A stretch of DNA of 64,000 nucleotides from Rohdeia mirabilis (lineage in GTDB: Bacteria > Planctomycetota > UBA1135 > GCA-002686595): positions 3,844,001 through 3,908,000 of the forward strand of contig CP036290.1 in NCBI GenBank assembly GCA_007750655.1, given 5' to 3'. The position numbers and the translations under genes were made by a program. A model generated the notes under the pieces. The model was not told where the DNA came from. It saw only the letters and a program-made list of their open reading frames with translations, and searched no databases. Positions 33,559 to 43,003 of the stretch are shown piece by piece. Every line of letters begins with the position of its first letter. Within the stretch, counting starts at the first letter, position 1.

Positions 33559-34453
33559 TGCGGCCATCGAGTCCTGCTGGCGACAGTGGGAAGCACTCGG
33601 CGGACACGGCTCGAGTCACGGGCTCGAACCGTGCCAGAGTCTCGTCGACCCCGAGGCGCTGATCGTGCTGTCGTCCGTCCTCGAGGCGTTCGACCCGCGA
33701 CTCGGCGAGCGCCTCGCGTGGTGGGCCGCTGTCGGAGCACAGCACACCAGCGTTCAGCGGGTCCGGACCATCGCCGCTTCGCTCCCCGCGCCGGAATCGA
33801 ACGCGTGGCGCGTCTTCGCGTCGAACGCCGCCGCATTCGGTACCGGAAGCTGGAAGGCGCACGCCCAGGGCGAGCACGTGTCCGCCGCATTCGGTGGGAA
33901 TGGCGAACGCGCTGCCGCCTCCCTCGTTCGAGCTCCATCGCTGATGGTTCGCTTGCGCTACGCCTTCGGTGTGAACTCGAAGTCGGACCTTCTCGCTCTG
34001 CTCATCGGTTCGGACGGACAGCGCATCACCGCGAAGGAGGCCTCGCGACATCTGGCGTGCTCCGAGTCGACCGCGAAGCGCGCCGCGAACGACATGGCAC
34101 GCTCGGGCTTGATTCGAAGCAACTCTCAGCAGCCGATCCAGTACTGGACCGAATCGCAGCACTGGCGCGAAGTCCTCGAACTCGACGCGCCGTCCGACCG
34201 CGGGGTGCCGCGGTGGCGCCCGTGGTGCCGCATCGCCCCGTTCCTCGTGCACGCCACGTCGTGGGAGCGGAGCGTCTGGCCGTCCGACTACCTGCGTGCG
34301 AGTGCAGCCCGCAGCCTCTTCGATACGTACCGCAGCGATCTCGAGTCGGCCGGCCTCGACCTTCCCGACCCGGCGCGGGCGCGGGGCGAAGCGTTCACTG
34401 CAGCGTTCGCCACGCTCTTGCTCGACGTGGCGGCCTGGTATCGGGCGGGCTGA
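33536..34453 (+). CDS. Winged-helix protein, putative antitoxin/repressor of the pair
   Basis: A 305-residue protein I cannot assign to a named family. The N-terminal 150 residues are helical (LIVLSSVLEAFDPRLGERLA, then GAQHTSVQRVRTIAASLPAP). Around residues 155-200 is a clear helix-turn-helix/winged-helix unit (SDLLALLIGSDGQRITAKEA, then SRHLACSESTAKRAANDMAR and SGLIRSNSQQ). The C-terminal third (RIAPFLVHATSWERSVWPSD onward) is another helical domain. A GAGG at proper distance precedes the ATG. It overlaps the nucleotidyltransferase gene, and an array of three palindromic boxes lies upstream of both. The simplest reading is a DNA-binding antitoxin-type regulator. In classical AbiE the regulator gene comes first; here the order is reversed. 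Confidence 0.6.
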   Translation: MAITELTDAAIESCWRQWEALGGHGSSHGLEPCQSLVDPEALIVLSSVLEAFDPRLGERLAWWAAVGAQHTSVQRVRTIAASLPAPESNAWRVFASNAAAFGTGSWKAHAQGEHVSAAFGGNGERAAASLVRAPSLMVRLRYAFGVNSKSDLLALLIGSDGQRITAKEASRHLACSESTAKRAANDMARSGLIRSNSQQPIQYWTESQHWREVLELDAPSDRGVPRWRPWCRIAPFLVHATSWERSVWPSDYLRASAARSLFDTYRSDLESAGLDLPDPARARGEAFTAAFATLLLDVAAWYRAG

Positions 34454-34529
34454 TGGCGAGCGGCCCAGGATCGAGCAGACCGTGCGAGCAACTGGGCGAA
34501 CCATGTGGCCTCGGCGCGTGAACGGCACC

Positions 34530-34564
34530 GGGGCGTGAGCGGCGCCCCGCCCCGCTCACGCCCC
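34530..34564. terminator. Hairpin between convergent genes
   Basis: A perfect 13-bp stem (GGGGCGTGAGCGG and its complement) with a 9-nt loop. It overlaps the last codons of the riboflavin synthase gene on the other strand and follows the winged-helix gene, so it may end both transcripts. Confidence 0.6.
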
Positions 34565-35221
34565 GCGCTCGAGCCTCTCGAACTGCTGCGGGAACAGGCG
34601 CTCCACCCACTTACCCACGTGGTCGGCCTCGAGGTGCACCGGTTGTCCGGCGCGCGCGCGACCGAGGTTCGTGCCGTCGAACGTGGCGGGGATGACGGCC
34701 ACCTCGAACTCGCGACCCTTGGGCCGCACGACGGTGAGGCTGATGCCGTCGATCGTGATGCTGCCCTTGGCGATCAGGTAGCGCTCGAGACTCGCCGGCA
34801 CCTCGAAGCGGAAGGCCCAGCCCGCCTCGCGGTCGCCGTCGATCGACAGGATCCGGCCCAGTCCGTCCACGTGGCCGCTGACCAGGTGGCCGCCGAGCCG
34901 ATCGCCGACCCGCAGGGCGCGCTCGAGGTTGACCGGCGTCCCCGGCGCGAGGTCCGCGAACCAGGTCAGGGCGAGGGTCTCGGCCGAGAGCTCGAAGACC
35001 AGGTCGTCCGGACCGCTCGCTCCGGCCCCGCCCGGCGGCGGCTGGAAGGCGGCCACGGTCAGGCAGCAGCCCCCGACCGCGATGCTGTCGCCCAGGGCGG
35101 GCACCTCGGCGCCGGCGGCGGTTCCGGGCCCGAAGACGCCAGGCAGCACCAGGCGCGCCCCCTCCCCCGTCCGATCGAAGGCGCGCACGGGCGCCACGGC
35201 TTCCACGATTCCGGTGAACAC
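34556..35221 (-). CDS. ribE: Riboflavin synthase, alpha subunit
   Basis: A 221-residue trimeric enzyme that dismutates two 6,7-dimethyl-8-ribityllumazines into riboflavin and the pyrimidine precursor. The N-terminus MFTGIVEA (GTG start) is diagnostic. The two lumazine-binding barrels show the expected repeats: first half GDSIAVGGCCLTV, second half KGSITIDGISLTVV, with VNLERALRVGDRLGGHLVSG and HVDG between. An insert (QPPPGGAGASGPDDLV) follows the first motif. It stands alone rather than in a rib operon, and I see no FMN riboswitch upstream. It is divergent from trmD. Confidence 0.95.
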   Translation of the reverse strand: MFTGIVEAVAPVRAFDRTGEGARLVLPGVFGPGTAAGAEVPALGDSIAVGGCCLTVAAFQPPPGGAGASGPDDLVFELSAETLALTWFADLAPGTPVNLERALRVGDRLGGHLVSGHVDGLGRILSIDGDREAGWAFRFEVPASLERYLIAKGSITIDGISLTVVRPKGREFEVAVIPATFDGTNLGRARAGQPVHLEADHVGKWVERLFPQQFERLERGA

Positions 35222-35490
35222 GGGCGGATCCTAGCCGCGGCGAGCCCCGGAACCAGCGCGGATCGGGCCCGGCGACCCGGCGCGGGGGGTCGAGCGGGCT
35301 GGGCGTCCGGATGGCCCCTGTCGGCGGACCGGAGCGATCGGTCGAGAGCGCTCGGACCACGCCCTCCTCGGGCTCCTCTGGAACCGGCGCGAACCCGGCC
35401 GAACACCCCGCCAGGGACGGGCCGGAATCCTTGCTCGCCCCCAGCCACCTCCCTATCCTGTTCCGCCCCATCGTGGAGCCGGTCCCTTCG

Positions 35491-36276
35491 GTGCACTTCG
35501 CCCTTCTCACCCTCTTTCCAGAGGCGCTCGAGCCCTACGCGGCCGCGAGCATCCTCGGGATCGCCCAGGAGAAAGGCCTCGCGCGCATCGACCTGGTCGA
35601 CTTCCGGGACTTCTCACGCGATCGCCATCGCACCGTCGACGACCGCCCCTTCGGAGGTGGCCCTGGCATGGTCCTCAAGCCGGAACCGATCCACGACTGC
35701 GTGGACTGGCTCGAGGAACAGCACGGGCACTTCCACAAGGTGCTGCTGACGCCAGCTGGCCGACCGTTCGAACAAGCCGACGCAGTCCGCCTGCGAACGC
35801 ACGAACGGATCCTCCTGTTGTGCGGACGCTACGAGGGTGTGGACCAGCGCGTCGAGGAGGAGTTCCAGTGGGAACACATCTCGATCGGTGACTTCGTGCT
35901 GGCGGGTGGCGAGCTGCCCGCGCTGTGCGTGACCGAAGCGGTGACGCGCCTCATCCCCGGTGTGCTCGGACACGAGCAGAGCGCCGTGGAGGAGAGCTTC
36001 ACCGCGACGACCGACGACGGCTCTTTGCAACTCGACCACCCCCACTACACGCGCCCCCGCGTGTGGCGCGGACGCAGCGTCCCCGACGTGCTGCTGTCCG
36101 GCGACCACGCGGCCATCGCGAGCTGGCGACGCGCCCGTGCGAGCGAACGCACGGACGAACGGCGCCCCGATCTCGGCAACCGCGATCTCGGCAACCGCGA
36201 TCTCGGCAACGGCGATCTCGGCAACCGCGATCTCGGCAACGGGGCGAACGGCAACGCCTCGAACGGCGACGCCTGA
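35491..36276 (+). CDS. trmD: tRNA (guanine37-N1)-methyltransferase
   Basis: A 261-residue SPOUT-fold enzyme that makes m1G37 in tRNAs with G36 and so prevents +1 frameshifting; it uses S-adenosylmethionine. Family motifs are [40 protein letters not shown] with [32 protein letters not shown] and [15 protein letters not shown]. The knotted core and the [20 protein letters not shown] segment are intact. GTG at 35491 aligns best with the family start; a GTG six codons earlier is possible. After the normal end (RRPDL) the protein gains about 28 residues from an in-frame 15-bp tandem repeat. rplS follows after 214 bp, the common trmD-rplS order. Confidence 0.95.
   Translation: MHFALLTLFPEALEPYAAASILGIAQEKGLARIDLVDFRDFSRDRHRTVDDRPFGGGPGMVLKPEPIHDCVDWLEEQHGHFHKVLLTPAGRPFEQADAVRLRTHERILLLCGRYEGVDQRVEEEFQWEHISIGDFVLAGGELPALCVTEAVTRLIPGVLGHEQSAVEESFTATTDDGSLQLDHPHYTRPRVWRGRSVPDVLLSGDHAAIASWRRARASERTDERRPDLGNRDLGNRDLGNGDLGNRDLGNGANGNASNGDA
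36169..36243 (+). repeat. 15-bp tandem repeat in the 3' end of trmD
   Basis: Five copies of GATCTCGGCAAC at a strict 15-bp period, with CGC or GGC as the spacer codon. In frame this adds repeated D-L-G-N-R/G units to the TrmD C-terminus. Copies are almost identical, which suggests recent slipped-strand expansion. Because the period is a multiple of three, changes in copy number alter tail length without shifting frame. Confidence 0.95.
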
Positions 36277-36490
36277 GACGCCCCACACCACCACGACCAA
36301 CGCTCGCACCACGTCGCCACGACCGGCGACCGGTGCGAACGTCCGACACCACCCATGCCACGGATCCCTGTGGCCCCGCGCGTGCGGGGTTCGCAGCCCG
36401 CTGCCTCTGGGGGACTCGTCCCGAAAGCCCGCTCTCCGCTCGCAACGAGCACCGCGGGCCCCGCGGCCGCCACTCGGCCGCTCCACAGCA

Positions 36491-36928
36491 ATGAACGTCA
36501 TCGACACCATCGAGCGCGAGCTCGGAAAGCCGGTCCTCCCGCAGGTCAACGTGGGCGACACCGTCCAGGTCCACTACCTCATCCGCGAGGGTGAGAAGGA
36601 ACGGGTCCAGCTCTTCATCGGAACGATCCTGGCCGCCAAGGGCCGCGGCATCCGCAAGACCATCACCGTGCGCCGCATCGTGCAGGGCGAGGGCGTCGAG
36701 CGGATCTTCCCGCTGCACAGCCCCCGCGTGCAGGACGTGACCGTGACCCGTCGCGGTTCGGTCCGCCGCTCCAAGCTGTACTACCTGCGCGATCGCGTCG
36801 GTAAGGCCACGCGCGTCACCGAGCTCCTGGGCGAGAAGGCCCGTCGCTCCAAGGCGCAGGACAAGGCGATCCGGGCCGAGATGGCCGCCGTCGAAGCCCA
36901 AGCAGGCGAACAGGAAGCCGAAGCCTGA
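36491..36928 (+). CDS. rplS: 50S ribosomal protein L19
   Basis: A 145-residue ribosomal protein located at the 30S-50S interface. The family pattern is clear: [20 protein letters not shown], then [38 protein letters not shown] and [20 protein letters not shown] with [12 protein letters not shown]. The last 20 or so residues ([17 protein letters not shown]) form an acidic tail beyond the conserved core. The start is the ATG before [13 protein letters not shown], without an SD. It follows trmD and is closed by a hairpin. Confidence 0.96.
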   Translation: MNVIDTIERELGKPVLPQVNVGDTVQVHYLIREGEKERVQLFIGTILAAKGRGIRKTITVRRIVQGEGVERIFPLHSPRVQDVTVTRRGSVRRSKLYYLRDRVGKATRVTELLGEKARRSKAQDKAIRAEMAAVEAQAGEQEAEA

Positions 36929-36938
36929 TCTCGGAGCG

Positions 36939-36973
36939 GAGCGGGGCGGACCGGATCGACGGCCGCCCCGCTT
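36939..36973 (+). terminator. Hairpin after rplS
   Basis: A perfect 10-bp stem (AGCGGGGCGG and CCGCCCCGCT) with a 13-nt loop, followed by TCGCGG without a U run. It begins 11 bp after the rplS stop. Confidence 0.5.
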
Positions 36974-37114
36974 CGCGGGTTCAGAAGACGGAAGCCAAAC
37001 GGCGTCCGTCGACGGCGCAGGCGGGCCGTTCGCACCTTCGTGCACGAACGACGCCGCGCCCCACCGCTCCACGACCGCCTGTCCCGGTTCCATCCGGGCA
37101 GCCACAACGACGAC

Positions 37115-40100
37115 ATGATCGAGAACGTCAAGGGCAAGCTGCTGCTCATCTTCTCCGTGCTGGCGATCGCCGGCATCTTCCTCGCGCTCGGCAAGGTGCG
37201 GCCCAATCTCGGGCTGCAGCTGGGGCTCGACCTCCAGGGCGGACAGCGCTACGTCTACCGCCTCGAGTTCGACGAGGACCAGATCGCGAACGAGAACCCG
37301 GCGACGCTCCAGCGCCAGACGATCGAGATCATCCGCGACCGGATCGACCCGGACGGCGTGCTCGAGCCCGTGCTGCGGCCCGAGGGGTCGAACCGGATCG
37401 TCATCGAGATCCCGGGCGTCGACGAGCTGCAAGGAGCCGGCGCGTCCGGCGCTCTGCAGCGCGCGGTGACGCTCCTCGGTGAGGACAGCCTGGCCCTGCG
37501 CCTCGACGCCAACTACTCGGGCGTGTTCCCCGCCAGCGGTGGCGAGGTCAGCGTGGGCGCCGAGACGGTGCGGTACGTCGAAGCCCGTGCGGTGAAGGTC
37601 GGCGACGAGCCGGTGCTCGACGACCAGGACGAGCCTGTGCTCGACCCGCAGACGGGCCTCGAGCTCACGCGCGACGTCATGGGCATCGAGCTCGTCGTCG
37701 CCGAGGACGGCCGCGGCTACCAGGGCACGACGAAGGTCGAACACCCGGTCGGCGAGCCGGTCAGCCTGATCAGCACCAACTACATCCAGAACAAGATCGA
37801 GAACCTCGGTCAGCTCTACTTCGGCATCGTCGCGACCCCGGCGATGCTGAACGCGGGCTCCGGCACCGACATGGAGTCCGAGCGCGCGAAGCTCGACGCC
37901 TGGTTCGCCGAACACAGCCAGGCCACCAGCCTGCGCGAGTTCAACGCCCTCGACCCGACCCAGGGCGGCCCGCACCCGTGGCTGCGTTGGGTGCCGGAGA
38001 AGCGCCGCATCAACGCCGACGGCCAGGTGGCCGACAGCCGCACGCTCGCCGAGCGGGCGCGGCCGCTCCTGCGCCTCGAGAACCACCCGGACTACGCCGA
38101 CCGCGACTGGAAGTTCGACGGTCAGCGCCTGAAGAGCGCGTACCCGGCCCGCGACCAACGCGGCCTGCCGGCGATCGGCTTCGAGTGGCAGAGCCGCTTC
38201 GCCCAGAAGTTCGGTGCGTTCACCGGCAACTTCAGCGACGAGCTGATGGCGATCGTCCTCAACGAACAGATCGAGTCCGCGCCGCAGCTCAACGAACCCA
38301 TCTACGCCAGCGGCATCATCCGCTCGGGCTCGACGCCGTACCGCGCGGAAGAGGTCGAGGAGATGGTCACCGTGCTGCGCACCGGTTCGCTGCGCGTGCG
38401 CCCGATCCTCGAGAGCAAGGAGACCGTCGGCCCGACCCTGGGCGCCGCCTACGTGCAGCGCGGTTGGTGGTCGGGCGGTATCGGCATCGGCCTCGTGCTG
38501 GCCTTCATGGTCTGGTACTACCGCCGCCTGGGTCTGATCAGCGTGGTCAGCCTGCTCTCGAACATGTTCATCCTGATGGGTGCGCTGTCGTTCCTGAACG
38601 CCACGCTCACCCTCCCGGGCATCGCCGGCCTGATCCTCACGATCGGTATGGCGGTCGACGCGAACATCCTGATCTTCGACCGGATCCGCGAGGAACGCGA
38701 CAACGGGCGCAACGTCAGGCAGGCCGCGAAGAACGGCTTCGACAAGGCGCTCTCCACGATCGTCGACGCGAACCTGACCACGCTCATCACGGCGTTGGTG
38801 CTGTACTACTTCGGTACGGGACCGGTGAAGGGCTTCGCGGTCACGCTGGCCGTCGGCATCCTCGCGTCGATGTTCGCCGCGCTCGTGATCACGCGCGTGC
38901 TGGTGCACTTCAGCCTGGAGCGCGGCACCAAGGAGTTCACGGTCGGCACCTGGCTCGTCACGGCGAACTTCGACTGGATGGGCAAGCGCAAGCTGGCCTA
39001 CATGGTCTCGAGCGTCCTGATCGTCGGCGGCGTCGGCCTGTTCGGCTACCGCTACGCGACGGACCCCGCGCACATCATCGGCATCGACTTCACTGGCGGT
39101 GTCGAGGTGCAGGTCCGCATGGACGAGCCGCGCACCAAGGCCGAGATCGACACGCTGCTCGCCAGCGCGGACTCGATCGCGAAGGCCGGTGAGGCCCGCG
39201 CGGTGACGTCGTCCGGCTCCGATTCGGGCTACCTCCAGTTCCGCGTCAGCTCGAAGGTGAGCGGCAAGGACCAGGAGGAGCGCGACTCGATGGCGCGCAA
39301 CTTCTCGGACGCGCTGAAGCTCGCCCTCGCGGACGTGCTGCAGAAGGGTCCGGTCGACGTCAGCCCGCGCGCCGCGGACGGCACGATCGAGTTGACCGTG
39401 TACACCGAGGACCCCCACCCGGCCGCCGCACTGGGCACGCTGATCGAGGACAACACGGCGCTCTCCGCGCTGACGATCGAAGCCGACCCCACTCGCGGCG
39501 AAGGTGTCTTCGTCGTGAAGGCGGAAGTGCCCGAAGCCGTCACCGCCGGTGCGGTGCAGCAGCAGATCACGACGGCTCTGGCGGGCAAGAAGGACGCCGC
39601 GGGCGTGGCCTACAAGCTCTCCTCCCCCATCGCGAACGAGAGCGTGGTCGGCGCGGCCGTGTCGGACGAACTGACGGACAGCGCTCTGCTCGCGATCCTG
39701 ATCAGTCTGTTCGCCGTGGTCATGTACATCCGCGTGCGGTTCACCGAGTACAGCTACGGCTTCGCGGCCGTCGCGGCGCTCGCCCACGACGTGCTGATCA
39801 CGCTCGGCGCCATCGCCCTGGTCAACACGCTCGGTCTGCTCGAGCTGGAGATCAACCTCGCGATGATCGCGGCCTTCCTGACGATCATCGGCTACTCGCT
39901 GAACGACACGATCGTGATCTTCGACCGCGTGCGGGAGAACCGTCCGCGGATGGAGCGGCCCCTGAGCGACATCCTCAACACGTCGGTCAACCAGACGCTG
40001 TCCCGGACGATCCTCACCTCGTTGACGACGTTCATCGCCGTCGCCGTCCTGTTCGTCGCGAACGTCGGCACGGGCAACACGCTGGAGAGCTTCTCCTTCG

Positions 40101-40246
40101 CGATGATCGTCGGCATCATCACGGGTACCTACTCGACGATCTTCATCGCGAACCCGGTCTTCCTGGCGCTCGAGACGCGGTCCCTGGCCCGCCGCGCCGC
40201 GCTGGCGAAGGCCGAGTCCAGCAAGCCGGCGACCGCCGGGGCCTGA
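37115..40246 (+). CDS. secDF: Protein translocase subunit SecDF (fused)
   Basis: A 1043-residue fusion of SecD and SecF, the proton-driven partner of SecYEG that pulls proteins across the inner membrane. The SecD half has TM1 (LLLIFSVLAIAGIFLALG), the GLDLQGGQRYVYRLEF motif, a large periplasmic P1 domain longer than usual, and a five-helix bundle with TIGMAVDANILIFDRIREER. The SecF half begins around residue 625 with the GIDFTGGVEVQVRM motif and ends with helices containing FLTIIGYSLNDTIVIFDRVR. About 12 membrane helices in all. The ATG before IENVKGKLLLIF was chosen. No yajC gene precedes it. A strong hairpin follows. Confidence 0.95.
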   Translation: MIENVKGKLLLIFSVLAIAGIFLALGKVRPNLGLQLGLDLQGGQRYVYRLEFDEDQIANENPATLQRQTIEIIRDRIDPDGVLEPVLRPEGSNRIVIEIPGVDELQGAGASGALQRAVTLLGEDSLALRLDANYSGVFPASGGEVSVGAETVRYVEARAVKVGDEPVLDDQDEPVLDPQTGLELTRDVMGIELVVAEDGRGYQGTTKVEHPVGEPVSLISTNYIQNKIENLGQLYFGIVATPAMLNAGSGTDMESERAKLDAWFAEHSQATSLREFNALDPTQGGPHPWLRWVPEKRRINADGQVADSRTLAERARPLLRLENHPDYADRDWKFDGQRLKSAYPARDQRGLPAIGFEWQSRFAQKFGAFTGNFSDELMAIVLNEQIESAPQLNEPIYASGIIRSGSTPYRAEEVEEMVTVLRTGSLRVRPILESKETVGPTLGAAYVQRGWWSGGIGIGLVLAFMVWYYRRLGLISVVSLLSNMFILMGALSFLNATLTLPGIAGLILTIGMAVDANILIFDRIREERDNGRNVRQAAKNGFDKALSTIVDANLTTLITALVLYYFGTGPVKGFAVTLAVGILASMFAALVITRVLVHFSLERGTKEFTVGTWLVTANFDWMGKRKLAYMVSSVLIVGGVGLFGYRYATDPAHIIGIDFTGGVEVQVRMDEPRTKAEIDTLLASADSIAKAGEARAVTSSGSDSGYLQFRVSSKVSGKDQEERDSMARNFSDALKLALADVLQKGPVDVSPRAADGTIELTVYTEDPHPAAALGTLIEDNTALSALTIEADPTRGEGVFVVKAEVPEAVTAGAVQQQITTALAGKKDAAGVAYKLSSPIANESVVGAAVSDELTDSALLAILISLFAVVMYIRVRFTEYSYGFAAVAALAHDVLITLGAIALVNTLGLLELEINLAMIAAFLTIIGYSLNDTIVIFDRVRENRPRMERPLSDILNTSVNQTLSRTILTSLTTFIAVAVLFVANVGTGNTLESFSFAMIVGIITGTYSTIFIANPVFLALETRSLARRAALAKAESSKPATAGA

Positions 40247-40293
40247 GCCCGGTCGAATCGGAGCAGGCGCCCACGTTCGGCGCCACGACACGA

Positions 40294-40337
40294 GCAGCGG
40301 CCGCGCTCTTCCCACCGCGGGAAGGCGCGGCCGCTGC
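40294..40337 (+). terminator. Two-part hairpin after secDF
   Basis: An outer perfect 13-bp stem (GCAGCGGCCGCGC and its complement) encloses an inner stem CTTCCC/GGGAAG with a 5-nt loop. It lies about 50 bp after the secDF stop. Confidence 0.7.
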
Positions 40338-40587
40338 CGTCAGCGGACCTGGTCCTTTGGGGCGCGGGCGCACGCGCGAGCGCCCGACAGAGGACGAGTG
40401 CGACACCGCGGTACGGCGCGAACGAGGACGATCCGTGCCTCCCGAGTGCTCGCGGGTGCGCTCGGAATCGCCGTGCTCGGCGCTCAGGTCGAGCGCGGCA
40501 CACTCGGCCGCGCAGCGGGTCTCACGGACGGAATGCCGGCGTGCTCGGCCGTGGTCGTCCGGCGTCGGCTGCGCCACACTCGTTCCC

Positions 40588-41265
40588 GTGAGCGCCGACG
40601 TCCCCACCGACCCCGAACCGCCGTCGACCCTCGGGCGGGTGCTCGTCGGCTCGTTGCGGTTCGTCGTGGTCACAGCGGCGGTCGCGGTGCCGGCGCACGT
40701 GCTGTGGACCCACCGCGACGTGGCCCTTCCCTCGTTCGGCACGGTGGCAGCGGCGTCGACCCCTCAGCCGGGCTGGGCCTCGCTCGTGCTCGGCGCGCCG
40801 TCCGGAGCCCCCGAACGGCCGCTGCCCGAGCTGGAACCGCCGCCGCAGCGCGCGGGCCTCGAACGGACGGGCGACGAACGTTCGAGCGCGGGGCCGGACC
40901 CGAACGACGCACGCCGAGCCGACGAGCGACCCGAGGTCGAGCGACCCGAGGACGACGGCGCCCGCTCGGAGCACCGCCCGTTCCTTCCCGCTCCCCCGCC
41001 GATCGCGGACGGGAGCGAGCGCCGGGCCGAGCCGCCCGCGCCGGAGTCCGAGCCGCCGCTCGAGCTGCGCACGTTCCCCGACGACTTCGAGATCCGCGTC
41101 GAGCGCAATCTGACCCTGGGCGAGATCGCGCAGGCGCACTACGGCACGTCGCGACCGAGCGTCGTGAAGGCGCTGGCCGCCTACAACGGGCTCGACGACC
41201 CGAACAAGCTGCGCGCCGGTCGGACGCTGCGCGTGCCGGACCGCGGGAAGCTCGGGCTCGACTGA
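40588..41265 (+). CDS. Membrane-anchored LysM-domain protein
   Basis: A 225-residue protein. A GTG start is chosen because it leads into a single membrane helix (VLVGSLRFVVVTAAVAVPAH). A disordered linker of about 100 residues rich in Pro, Glu and Arg follows (ERPLPELEPPPQRAGLERTG and similar). The C-terminal 45 residues form a LysM domain (FEIRVERNLTLGEIAQAHYG, then VKALAAYNGLDDPNKLRAGR and TLRVPDRGK) that should bind peptidoglycan. It is probably an inner-membrane protein that reaches the cell wall. No catalytic domain is attached. It converges with hflX. Confidence 0.78.
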   Translation: MSADVPTDPEPPSTLGRVLVGSLRFVVVTAAVAVPAHVLWTHRDVALPSFGTVAAASTPQPGWASLVLGAPSGAPERPLPELEPPPQRAGLERTGDERSSAGPDPNDARRADERPEVERPEDDGARSEHRPFLPAPPPIADGSERRAEPPAPESEPPLELRTFPDDFEIRVERNLTLGEIAQAHYGTSRPSVVKALAAYNGLDDPNKLRAGRTLRVPDRGKLGLD

Positions 41266-41320
41266 ACCGGCGACGCGCGCGCCGCGAACGCCACGCCGCC
41301 GGGCGCTGGCCGCCGCAGCT

Positions 41321-42667
41321 TCAGTCGTCGAGGCGCGCGTAGGGCTCGAGCGCCTGCTCGAGCACTTCGACGCGGATCTTCCCCGCCGCCTCGCGCTCGA
41401 TGTTGCCGAGCTCGCGATCCGGAACGCGCGCGACGAGCTCGACGCGGTCGGTCTCCCAGCGTTCCTCCTCGACGACGACGGCCTGTTTCACGCGCGCGAT
41501 CAGCCGCCCTTCGGAGTTGGGGATCGTGAGGCGGACCTTGGCACAACGACGGTCGAGCTGTTCGGACACGCGCGCGTCCAGGTCGTCGAGCCCGAGTCCC
41601 GAACGCGCCGACACCACGACGACGTCCTCTTCACCGTCCAGGTCGAACGTCGGCACGCGGACCGGGTCGGCGAGCGCGTCGGCCTTGTTCAGCACGAGGA
41701 GCTGGGGGCAGTGTACGTGGACCTCGCGCTTCAACACGTCGCGCACGGCGTGCATCTGACTGCGCGCATCGGGGTGCGACGAGTCGACGACGTGCAGCAG
41801 GAGGTCGACGCCGACCGCTTCCTCGAGCGTCGCGTGGAAGGACGCCACCAGGTGGTGCGGTAGGCGTTTCAGGAACCCGACCGTGTCCGACAGGAGCACC
41901 GTGCGACCGTCCTTCAGTGTCCAGCGACGGGTGCGCGTGTCCAGCGTGGCGAACAGCATGTCCTCGGCCAGCACGTCGGCGCCGGTCAGGCGGTTGAGCA
42001 GCGTCGACTTGCCGGCGTTCGTGTAGCCGACGAGTCCGATCGTGAACTGCTCGCTGCGGCTGCGGGTCTGACGACGGCGACGGCGTTCGATCTCGGACAG
42101 CTCGCGCTTCAGGTCGAGAATGCGCTTCTTGATCAGTCGACGGTCGGTCTCGAGCTGGGTCTCACCGGGGCCACGCGTGCCGATCGCCCCCTCGAGACGT
42201 TCGAGGTGCGTCCACATCCGGCGCAGCCGCGGCATGAGGTACTCGGTCTGCGCGAGCTCGACCTGCAGACGCGCCTGCTTGGTCTGGGCCCGTCGCGCGA
42301 AGATGTCGAGGATCAGCTCGGATCGGTCGACGACGCGCACGCACCAGGCCTTCTCGAGGTTGCGTCCCTGGGCGGGCGTGAGGTCGTTGTCGACGACGAC
42401 GGCGTCGGGCTCGAGCGCCTTGCAGGCCGCCGCGATCTCCTCGACCTTGCCACTGCCGAAGAGTGTCGCGGAGACAGGCTTGGCGCGGTTCTGCACGACG
42501 CCGTGCACGAGCGGATCGCCGCCGATGACTTCGCTGCCCGCGGCGACGACGAGGCCAGCCGCCTCGGTCAGGGGACCAGCGTCGTCGACGACCTGGTCGG
42601 GGAGAACGACTCCGCACAGGAGCACGCGCTCGGTGGGCCGTTTGGTCTCGAAAGTGTCCTTGCTCAA
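41321..42667 (-). CDS. hflX: GTPase HflX
   Basis: A 448-residue ribosome-associated GTPase of the HflX family, which splits stalled or stress-hibernating 70S ribosomes. The N-terminal domain includes GSGKVEEIAAACKALEPDAV and VVDNDLTPAQGRNLEKAW, then the coiled linker RRAQTKQARLQVELAQTEYL and IGTRGPGETQLETDRR. G-domain motifs are GYTNAGKST (G1), DTVGFLKRLPHHLVASF (G3) and NKAD (G4), with VVSARSGLGLDDL as G5. A TTG start (LSKDTFETKRPTERVLLCGV) gives the usual length; an upstream start at 42835 would add 56 low-complexity residues. It converges with the LysM gene. Confidence 0.93.
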   Translation of the reverse strand: MSKDTFETKRPTERVLLCGVVLPDQVVDDAGPLTEAAGLVVAAGSEVIGGDPLVHGVVQNRAKPVSATLFGSGKVEEIAAACKALEPDAVVVDNDLTPAQGRNLEKAWCVRVVDRSELILDIFARRAQTKQARLQVELAQTEYLMPRLRRMWTHLERLEGAIGTRGPGETQLETDRRLIKKRILDLKRELSEIERRRRRQTRSRSEQFTIGLVGYTNAGKSTLLNRLTGADVLAEDMLFATLDTRTRRWTLKDGRTVLLSDTVGFLKRLPHHLVASFHATLEEAVGVDLLLHVVDSSHPDARSQMHAVRDVLKREVHVHCPQLLVLNKADALADPVRVPTFDLDGEEDVVVVSARSGLGLDDLDARVSEQLDRRCAKVRLTIPNSEGRLIARVKQAVVVEEERWETDRVELVARVPDRELGNIEREAAGKIRVEVLEQALEPYARLDD

Positions 42668-43003
42668 GTGTGGTGGTGCGCTCGGTGGCGGACGGGGCGT
42701 TGGCGTCGTGAGACGGGGGCGATGGTGAGTGGTTCGAAGGTCGGGACCGCCGTGCGTCGATCCGGGACCTGGTCCCAAGGGTCGGCGCAGCGCTCGGGCC
42801 GTGATCGTGCGTCGAACGACGGCGCGATCTCGCACGGTTCCCGTGCGCCTGTTCGCGGTGTTCTGTCGGGTGGAGCTGGCGACCGAGCTCGGACTGGGGA
42901 GCCCGCACCCGAGGAGCGCGGCCGCCGGAACCCGCGCGGGCGAACGTGCGGATCGGAGCGCGAGTCGCTCGACACGGACGGGGCTCGCGCAGGGAGTTTC
43001 GAT
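42668..43003. other. Gap between nadB stop and hflX start
   Basis: No separate gene is recognised. If hflX uses a start at 42835 rather than the chosen TTG, about half of this stretch is coding. Otherwise it holds the hflX promoter and the nadB 3' end; no clear promoter hexamers or terminator are seen. Confidence 0.35.

Noticed and set aside
34556..35490. FMN riboswitch at the riboflavin synthase gene
   Set aside because: None of the conserved RFN-element segments can be recognised between ribE and trmD, and the gene begins close to the divergent trmD region.
36169..36243. CRISPR array
   Set aside because: The unit is a 12-bp repeat with 3-bp spacers in frame within trmD; there are no unique spacers and no cas genes.
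35999..40315. Very long stop-free frame on the minus strand opposite rplS and secDF
   Set aside because: It is antisense to two certain genes and its product is low-complexity, Arg/Asp/Val/His-rich sequence. In high-GC DNA the opposite frame of a real gene often lacks stops.
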